From JBCCRH01 sp039208045 (GTDB lineage Bacteria; Bacteroidota; Bacteroidia; Chitinophagales; Saprospiraceae), in the NCBI GenBank assembly GCA_039208045.1, contig JBCCRH010000199.1, positions 1-10,654 of the forward strand: a DNA stretch of 10,654 nucleotides, written 5' to 3'. The notes beneath the pieces were generated by a model, which did no database searches, had not been told where the DNA came from, and worked only from the letters and a program-made list of their open reading frames with translations. Both the position numbers and the translations under genes were made by a program. Positions 6,447-10,654 of the stretch are shown here, one piece after another (the stretch's first letter is position 1; the number at the start of each line of letters is the position of its first letter).

Positions 6447-6478
6447 CAGCGATTTACAAATTATAAACGCAAGGAACT

Positions 6479-7819
6479 GTGAAAGTGACTTTAAGATATA
6501 CCCTCGTTGCCTTAGCTGCCTTTCTTTGGTGCCTCACCCCAACGCTCGCTCAAGACCATGGGCAGGATACCCAAGAGCATACTGATCACAGTGGTCACGA
6601 CCACGATCACGGCGATCATGATGGTCACGACCATGGTGATGGCAAACATAGCAAAGTGCTACATGAAGGTTGTGCACATGATGAAGATGGAGCATACGAT
6701 CCCGTTTCGACTGTAATGCACCATATCGCAGATGCTAATGAGTTTCATGTATGGTACGGAGTGCATATTCCACTTCCTTGTATTTTATATGCACCAGAGC
6801 ACGGACTATCTACCTTCCTATCTAGCAAATTTGATCACGGCCACCAAGCAGTAGATGCATATGTGCTAAATCACGGCCGAGTGAACAGAGTAGCTGATTC
6901 CTCTTTCCCTAAAGGAGAAGTGCATATTGAGTGCATTGTTCACAAAGAAGAGACAATCGTAAATGGCGATAAGGCGGAAAAGAAAGACGTCTACTATGCG
7001 CTTTACGAAGGAAAAGAATACAAACTAGATAAGCCAAGTACACTCGATGGAGGGTTGCTAGGAGGGGGAATTACTTCTTTCTATGATTTCTCTATTACAA
7101 AGAATGTATTTACTATGATTTTGGCCTCTATACTGCTGATCTTATTGTTCTTGGCAGTAGCAAGAGGGTATAAGCGAAATGAAGGCAAGGCCCCATCTGG
7201 TATCCAGTCTTTTATGGAGCCGTTTTTCGTATTTATTCGCGATGAAGTGACCAAGCCAATGATTGGAGAGAAGTACGAGCGTTTTCAGCCCTTCATTCTG
7301 ACCATTTTCTTCTTTATCCTATTCTGTAATCTATTTGGTCTAATACCTTTCTTTCCTGGTAGTGCCAACGTAACAGGTAATATAGGCGTCACGCTAGTGC
7401 TAGCGGTCTTCGCGTTTTTGGTAACTAACCTAAACGGAAATGGCCACTATTGGGAGCACATCTTTTGGATGCCAGGTATTCCAGCATGGGTAAAAGTTGT
7501 ACTGACGCCAGTGGAGGTGCTAGGTCTATTTATTAAGCCATTCTCGTTGATGATTCGTTTGTTTGCTAATATTTCGGCAGGGCACATTATCATCTTATCG
7601 CTGATTGGTATGATCTTCTTATTTGGTAATAATGGCGAGAGTGTCCCGGGTGCAGTTGCTGGTGGAGTAGTTGGAGGTGCATTCTCTGCATTTATGAACT
7701 TGATAGAGTTGTTGGTTGCCTTCTTACAGGCGTTTATTTTCGCCATATTGACGGCAGCTTACATTGGAGCAGCAGTGGAAGAGGGGCATCACGATGAGGC
7801 GCATGAAGGTGCGCACTAG
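6479..7819 (+). CDS. atpB: F1Fo ATP synthase subunit a, with His-rich N-terminal extension
   Basis: Subunit a carries the two proton half-channels beside the c-ring. The 446-residue protein is far longer than the about 270 of E. coli. It starts with a signal peptide (K2, R6, hydrophobic 8-19, likely cut after A24) and a His/Asp/Gly-rich stretch (26-57, ten His). A soluble domain follows (about 70-195, with DPVSTVMHHIADANEFHVWYG), of the kind seen in Bacteroidota AtpB. Membrane helices begin near 208. R360 in IRLFANISAGH is the essential channel arginine, N364 matches E. coli N214 and Q417 matches Q252. H369 and E410 occupy the E219 and H245 positions, swapped as in many bacteria and mitochondria. 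A His-rich tail (434-446) ends the protein. The start must be GTG, since the frame closes at TAA 6464 and the first ATG is codon 80. GTG 6479 or GTG 6485 are possible; AAGGA at 6471-6475 is better spaced for the second. First gene of the operon. Confidence 0.95.
   Translation: MKVTLRYTLVALAAFLWCLTPTLAQDHGQDTQEHTDHSGHDHDHGDHDGHDHGDGKHSKVLHEGCAHDEDGAYDPVSTVMHHIADANEFHVWYGVHIPLPCILYAPEHGLSTFLSSKFDHGHQAVDAYVLNHGRVNRVADSSFPKGEVHIECIVHKEETIVNGDKAEKKDVYYALYEGKEYKLDKPSTLDGGLLGGGITSFYDFSITKNVFTMILASILLILLFLAVARGYKRNEGKAPSGIQSFMEPFFVFIRDEVTKPMIGEKYERFQPFILTIFFFILFCNLFGLIPFFPGSANVTGNIGVTLVLAVFAFLVTNLNGNGHYWEHIFWMPGIPAWVKVVLTPVEVLGLFIKPFSLMIRLFANISAGHIIILSLIGMIFLFGNNGESVPGAVAGGVVGGAFSAFMNLIELLVAFLQAFIFAILTAAYIGAAVEEGHHDEAHEGAH
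6592..6633 (+). repeat. 30-bp internal duplication in the His-rich region of atpB
   Basis: TGGTCACGACCA occurs at 6592-6603 and again at 6622-6633, exactly 30 bp apart, with partly conserved sequence between. This encodes a 10-residue repeat beginning GHDHDHG and GHDHGDG. The 12-mer is itself a near palindrome (TGGTC-AC-GACCA). A tandem duplication is the simplest origin of the His-rich stretch. Confidence 0.6.
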
Positions 7820-7823
7820 TGGC

Positions 7824-7860
7824 AGTTTAGGAGTTTGAGGGTTTAAGTGTTGAGGAGTTA
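7824..7860 (+). repeat. G/T-rich degenerate repeat between atpB and atpE
   Basis: The segment reads as degenerate units of the form GAGTTT / GAGGGTTT / AAGTGTT / GAGGAGTT, with almost no C on this strand. It resembles the G-strand of the dnaX repeat at 1-36 (GGGGTTGA units, ending GGGAGTTG). Both may belong to one dispersed family. It lies in the 86-base atpB-atpE gap and is followed by a T8 run (7877-7884) and an A-rich stretch leading to the atpE start. Confidence 0.45.
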
Positions 7861-7905
7861 ATGATTTAGAAACTAATTTTTTTTAATCCATAAAAACCTA
7901 ATAAC

Positions 7906-8100
7906 ATGGGTGCAATTGGAGCAGGAATCGCAGCATTGGCTGCAGGTATTGGAGTAGGTATGATTGGTAGCAAGGCAATGGATGCTATTGCTCGTCAGCC
8001 TGAAGCAGTAGGTGATATTCGTAACAACATGATCTTGACAGCGGCTCTTGTAGAGGGTGCTGCACTGTTTGCGATCGTAGTTGCGTTCTTGTCACTCTAA
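7906..8100 (+). CDS. atpE: F1Fo ATP synthase subunit c
   Basis: Subunit c is the proteolipid that forms the rotating membrane ring. The 64-residue protein is two hydrophobic helices joined by the polar loop ARQPEAVGD (R30, Q31, P32). Helix 1 has GIGVGMIG packing glycines. Helix 2 carries the ion-binding carboxylate E50, exactly 20 residues after R30, as in E. coli (R41 to D61). The residues after E50 are G-A-A instead of the Ser/Thr of sodium-binding rings, so protons are the likely ion. The protein is shorter than the usual 70-85 residues because helix 1 starts almost at the initiator. The start is fixed: an in-frame TAA at 7891 lies upstream and there is no other start codon between. A strong hairpin follows the gene. 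Confidence 0.95.
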   Translation: MGAIGAGIAALAAGIGVGMIGSKAMDAIARQPEAVGDIRNNMILTAALVEGAALFAIVVAFLSL

Positions 8101-8129
8101 GCGACGCGAATACCAAAGATTCAAAAGAA

Positions 8130-8169
8130 GGAAGCGGGCGGTAGCGGTTGGCTGCTCGCCCAGCTTTCC
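8130..8169 (+). promoter_or_regulatory. Strong RNA hairpin in the atpE-atpF gap
   Basis: GGAAGC (8130-8135) and GGGCG (8136-8140) pair with CGCCC (8157-8161) and GCTTTCC (8163-8169), with small bulges in the 3' arm. AGC (8143-8145) and GCT (8151-8153) can extend the stem inward. No T-run follows on the plus strand, so it is not a standard terminator. Such a structure just after atpE could protect the 3' end of a processed atpE message or damp read-through, helping make many c subunits per complex (inference). The remaining gap, 8170-8238, is A/T-rich leader. Confidence 0.55.
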
Positions 8170-8238
8170 AACAAAAAATTAGACCAATAAATACATAATT
8201 ATAATACTGGCACTGCCGGTGAATAAATAGAACTTATC

Positions 8239-8760
8239 ATGATTGATTTCTTGTTTTTAGCCGACTTTTCCCCCATCAAACCTGATCCAGGACTTATCCT
8301 TTGGACCTCTGTTGTTTTCTTATTGGTATGGATTGTTTTGGGACGTTTTGCTTTTCGTCCTATACAGAATGCTTTGAAGCAGCGTGAAGATGATATTCAA
8401 GGCTCCCTAGATGAAGCGAAGCGCGCACGCGAAGAGATGGCTAATTTGAAGGCAGAAAATGAAGAACTTTTAGCGCAAGCGAGAGAAGAAAGAGCTAAAA
8501 TTCTAAAAGAAGCGAAGGCGGCTAAAGAAAGCATTATCAGCGAAGCTAAAGTAGAGGCCAAAGCAGAGGCACAGAAGATTGTGACCAACGCAAAGCAAGA
8601 AATTGAAAACTTAAAGATGGCTGCTTTAACGGAAGTGAAAAATAAGGTAGGGGTAATGGCTATCGATATTGCGGAGAAGGTATTGCGCAAAGACTTGGGT
8701 GATGACAGTGGTCAGCAAGCGTTCGTAGGTCGTTTGGTGGATGAGATTAAGATGAATTAG
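8239..8760 (+). CDS. atpF: F1Fo ATP synthase subunit b
   Basis: Subunit b forms the peripheral stalk that holds the head against rotation. The 173-residue length is typical (E. coli has 156). One N-terminal membrane helix (about 18-38, GLILWTSVVFLLVWIVLG) is followed by FRPIQNALKQRED (39-51), the junction seen in this family. A long Ala/Glu/Lys-rich coiled coil (about 50-150) leads to a C-terminal delta-binding segment (IDIAEKVLRKDLGD). There is no second b-type gene next to it, so the stalk is probably a homodimer. ATG 8239 gives the expected short N-terminus. It lies 138 bases after atpE and 34 before atpH. Confidence 0.95.
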   Translation: MIDFLFLADFSPIKPDPGLILWTSVVFLLVWIVLGRFAFRPIQNALKQREDDIQGSLDEAKRAREEMANLKAENEELLAQAREERAKILKEAKAAKESIISEAKVEAKAEAQKIVTNAKQEIENLKMAALTEVKNKVGVMAIDIAEKVLRKDLGDDSGQQAFVGRLVDEIKMN

Positions 8761-8794
8761 TATTTGTAGTTAGTTACATTATAGAGCATAGTTT

Positions 8795-9364
8795 ATGTCT
8801 GTACAACGAGTAGCATCGCGTTATGCCAAGTCTTTGATCGATTTGGCAGTAGAACAAAATAAATTAGATCGTATTCTGGGAGATGTAGAGGCTTTCAAGA
8901 AAGCGACCAAGAATCGTGACTTCTTCATGCTAATGAAAAGCCCCATTGTGCATGCCAGCAAGAAAAGTAAGGTGTTGGAAGCACTATTTGCTGGGAAGTT
9001 CGATGAGCTAACGATGGCTTTTTTACGAATCCTAGTGGACAAAGGACGCGAGGAATATTTGCCAGAGATCGCAAAAGAATTTGTCGTGCAGTACAAGCAA
9101 CACATGCACATCTCTACCATAAAGATTACCTCGGCAGCGCCCCTTACCAAAGCAGAGATAAAAGCGATTACGGACAAGCTACGTGAAAATAAAGATGTGG
9201 ACGAAAATATTGACATCATCACCAAGGTAGACCCTGAGTTGCTAGGTGGCTTCATTATTGAGTTCGAGGATAAAGTATACGATGCGAGCGCTTCGCACAA
9301 GCTCGCCAAGTTGAAAAAAGGTTTTGTAGACAATCTATATGTTTCTCAGATTGTCGCTAAGTAA
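8795..9364 (+). CDS. atpH: F1Fo ATP synthase subunit delta
   Basis: Delta (OSCP) caps the F1 head and ties it to the b stalk. The 189-residue length is slightly above the E. coli 177. The N-terminal helical bundle (about 1-105) begins VASRYAKSLIDLAVE, the family's usual opening. The C-terminal domain has the signature region KVDPELLGGFIIEFEDKVYD (144-163), with G151-G152 and a final basic stretch KLAKLKK. Spacing of 34 bases from atpF and 30 bases to atpA indicates one operon. No strong ribosome-binding site is visible. Confidence 0.95.
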   Translation: MSVQRVASRYAKSLIDLAVEQNKLDRILGDVEAFKKATKNRDFFMLMKSPIVHASKKSKVLEALFAGKFDELTMAFLRILVDKGREEYLPEIAKEFVVQYKQHMHISTIKITSAAPLTKAEIKAITDKLRENKDVDENIDIITKVDPELLGGFIIEFEDKVYDASASHKLAKLKKGFVDNLYVSQIVAK

Positions 9365-9394
9365 TACATTCAATAGTAGAAAAATTTTATAGAT

Positions 9395-10654
9395 ATGGTT
9401 GATGTTAAGCCTGATGAAATATCAGCAATACTAAAACAACAGCTCTCTGGCTTTACCAGTGCTACAGAGCTTGAAGAGTACGGTACGGTACTACAAGTAG
9501 GTGATGGTATCGCACGTGTGTACGGTTTGACCAATGCGCAAGCTGGTGAGTTGGTGGAGTTTGAAACAGGCGTTCAGGCGATCGTACTTAACCTAGAAGA
9601 AGACAATGTAGGGGTAGTATTGATGGGTGCCAGTGAAGGGATTCGTGAAGGTTCTCGCGTACACCGCACCAAGCGTATTGCTTCTATTGAAGTGGGAGAA
9701 GAATTCGTGGGTCGTGTAGTAAATCCACTAGGGCAGCCAATCGATGGTAAAGGCCCAATTGGAGGTAAAAAATATGAGATGCCACTGGAGCGTAAAGCAC
9801 CTGGGGTAATCTACCGTCAGCCGGTGAATGAGCCACTACAAACAGGTATCAAAGCGATTGACGCGATGATTCCAATTGGTAGAGGCCAGCGGGAGTTGAT
9901 TATTGGTGACCGCCAGACGGGCAAGACTGCCATTGCGATCGATACGATCTTAAACCAGAAAGAGTTCTACGATCGTGGAGAGCCTGTATTCTGTGTGTAT
10001 GTGGCTTCTGGCCAAAAGGCATCAACGGTAGCAAATATTGCTAAAACATTGGAAGATAATGGTGCGATGGATTACACCGTAATCGTTTCTGCATCAGCAG
10101 CTGATCCTGCACCGATCCAGTTTTACGCGCCATTTGCAGGAGCCGCCATTGGCGAGTACTTCCGCGATACAGGCCGCCCAGCATTGATCGTTTATGATGA
10201 TTTATCAAAGCAAGCAGTAGCTTACCGAGAGGTATCACTATTGTTGCGTCGTCCTCCAGGGCGTGAGGCTTATCCTGGTGATGTATTCTACTTGCACTCT
10301 CGTCTACTAGAGCGCGCGGCAAAAATTATCGCTAACGATGATATTGCGCGCAGCATGAACGACTTGCCACCAGCATTAGCGGAAGCTAAAGATGACGCAG
10401 GCAACCCATTGGTAAAAGGAGGTGGTTCTCTGACAGCACTACCCATTATCGAAACCCAAGCAGGTGACGTATCGGCTTATATTCCAACCAACGTAATTTC
10501 GATTACTGACGGGCAGATTTTCTTGGAGTCCAACCTATTTAATGCAGGGGTGCGCCCAGCGATTAATGTGGGTATCTCTGTATCTCGTGTGGGTGGTTCT
10601 GCGCAGATCAAGCCGATGAAGAAAGTATCAGGTACTTTGAAGTTGGATCAGGCA
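9395..10654 (+). CDS. atpA: F1Fo ATP synthase subunit alpha (3' end outside window)
   Basis: The alpha subunit alternates with beta in the F1 head and carries the non-catalytic nucleotide sites. The window holds the first 420 codons, uninterrupted, of a protein that is usually about 510-525 residues. The N-terminal beta barrel spans about 28-95 (YGTVLQVGDGIARVYGL). The P-loop is GDRQTGKT (171-178), with the Gln typical of alpha. The segment LIVYDDLSKQAVAYREVSLL followed by RRPPGREAYPGDVFYLHSRL is highly diagnostic. SLTALPIIETQAGDVSAYIP and SVSRVGG follow; R398 is the arginine finger reaching the neighbouring catalytic site. A short insertion rich in Gly/Lys before SLTALPI (about DDAGNPLVKGGG) is of the type seen in this phylum. 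ATG 9395 is the start, 30 bases after atpH. Confidence 0.97.
   Translation, partial: MVDVKPDEISAILKQQLSGFTSATELEEYGTVLQVGDGIARVYGLTNAQAGELVEFETGVQAIVLNLEEDNVGVVLMGASEGIREGSRVHRTKRIASIEVGEEFVGRVVNPLGQPIDGKGPIGGKKYEMPLERKAPGVIYRQPVNEPLQTGIKAIDAMIPIGRGQRELIIGDRQTGKTAIAIDTILNQKEFYDRGEPVFCVYVASGQKASTVANIAKTLEDNGAMDYTVIVSASAADPAPIQFYAPFAGAAIGEYFRDTGRPALIVYDDLSKQAVAYREVSLLLRRPPGREAYPGDVFYLHSRLLERAAKIIANDDIARSMNDLPPALAEAKDDAGNPLVKGGGSLTALPIIETQAGDVSAYIPTNVISITDGQIFLESNLFNAGVRPAINVGISVSRVGGSAQIKPMKKVSGTLKLDQA

Larger units (their letters stand above)
5889..6478. other. 590-base non-coding interval upstream of the atp operon
   Basis: No protein-coding gene of convincing length lies here on either strand; the sequence is AT-rich with many short dyads. 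From left to right I see a weak GGGG/CCCC dyad (5990-6004), a possible structured RNA ending in a T8 run (about 6067-6167), a 14-bp palindrome (6206-6219), three TTGGCGAA motifs (6252-6321), a terminator-like hairpin (6378-6394), an A/T stem AAAAAAG...CTTTTTT (6398-6421) and a -7 promoter box (6439-6446). Bases 5889-5985 show nothing, including no clear terminator for the helicase gene. In related operons an atpI/atpZ-like gene often sits here; none is present. Confidence 0.6.

Noticed and set aside
7447..7746. 99-codon minus-strand frame opposite atpB
   Set aside because: Shadow of conserved membrane helices; composition follows the atpB codons.
7906..8100. Sodium-driven c ring
   Set aside because: The residues after E50 are Gly-Ala-Ala and not the Ser/Thr needed to coordinate sodium.
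8821..9333. 170-codon open frame on the minus strand opposite atpH
   Set aside because: It is the antisense shadow of a well-conserved gene; its Ser-rich translation shows no domain and no start signal.

Overview
The window looks like a chromosomal stretch from a member of the Bacteroidota. The evidence is the type of AtpB present (a Sec signal peptide plus a long soluble N-terminal extension), the gene order atpB-atpE-atpF-atpH-atpA with no atpI-like gene directly in front, a DnaX C-terminus of the Bacteroidota type, candidate promoters of the TTTG / TAnnTTTG form, and mostly weak Shine-Dalgarno sites. Moderate GC content and an OmpA-domain protein with a leader resembling extracellular contractile injection system (eCIS) cargo would fit Saprospiria, but that narrower placement is a guess.

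Layout. Bases 1-495 (+) are the 3' end of dnaX (DNA polymerase III tau/gamma); its first 36 bases are a C-rich tandem repeat whose opposite strand is a good G-quadruplex motif. It meets, stop codon against stop codon, a 411-residue minus-strand gene (492-1727) for a protein with no signal peptide, an OmpA-like domain and an unrecognised C-terminal half. A divergent intergenic region (1728-1957) separates it from a Crp/Fnr-family regulator (1958-2653, +). Next comes a 1050-residue UvrD-type helicase fused to a PD-(D/E)XK nuclease with a four-cysteine iron-sulfur pattern (2736-5888, +). A 590-base non-coding interval (5889-6478) follows; it is rich in inverted and direct repeats and ends in a TACCTTTG promoter box. 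The rest is the F1Fo ATP synthase operon: atpB (6479-7819), atpE (7906-8100), atpF (8239-8760), atpH (8795-9364) and the first 420 codons of atpA (9395 to the window end).

How the genes fit together. The atp genes form one functional unit: proton channel (a, c), peripheral stalk (b, delta) and the start of the catalytic head (alpha). A strong hairpin lies between atpE and atpF, and an unusual G/T-rich segment lies between atpB and atpE; both sit where subunit dosage could be set. The dnaX tail and the helicase-nuclease are replication/repair genes but are not in one operon. The Crp-like protein may control the minus-strand gene, itself or the helicase, but its target cannot be settled from the sequence. 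I see no tRNA, rRNA, CRISPR array, insertion sequence, integrase or defence cluster. The best candidates for something undescribed are the minus-strand OmpA/eCIS-leader protein, the three TTGGCGAA sites and possible structured RNA upstream of atpB, and the G-quadruplex minisatellite in dnaX.
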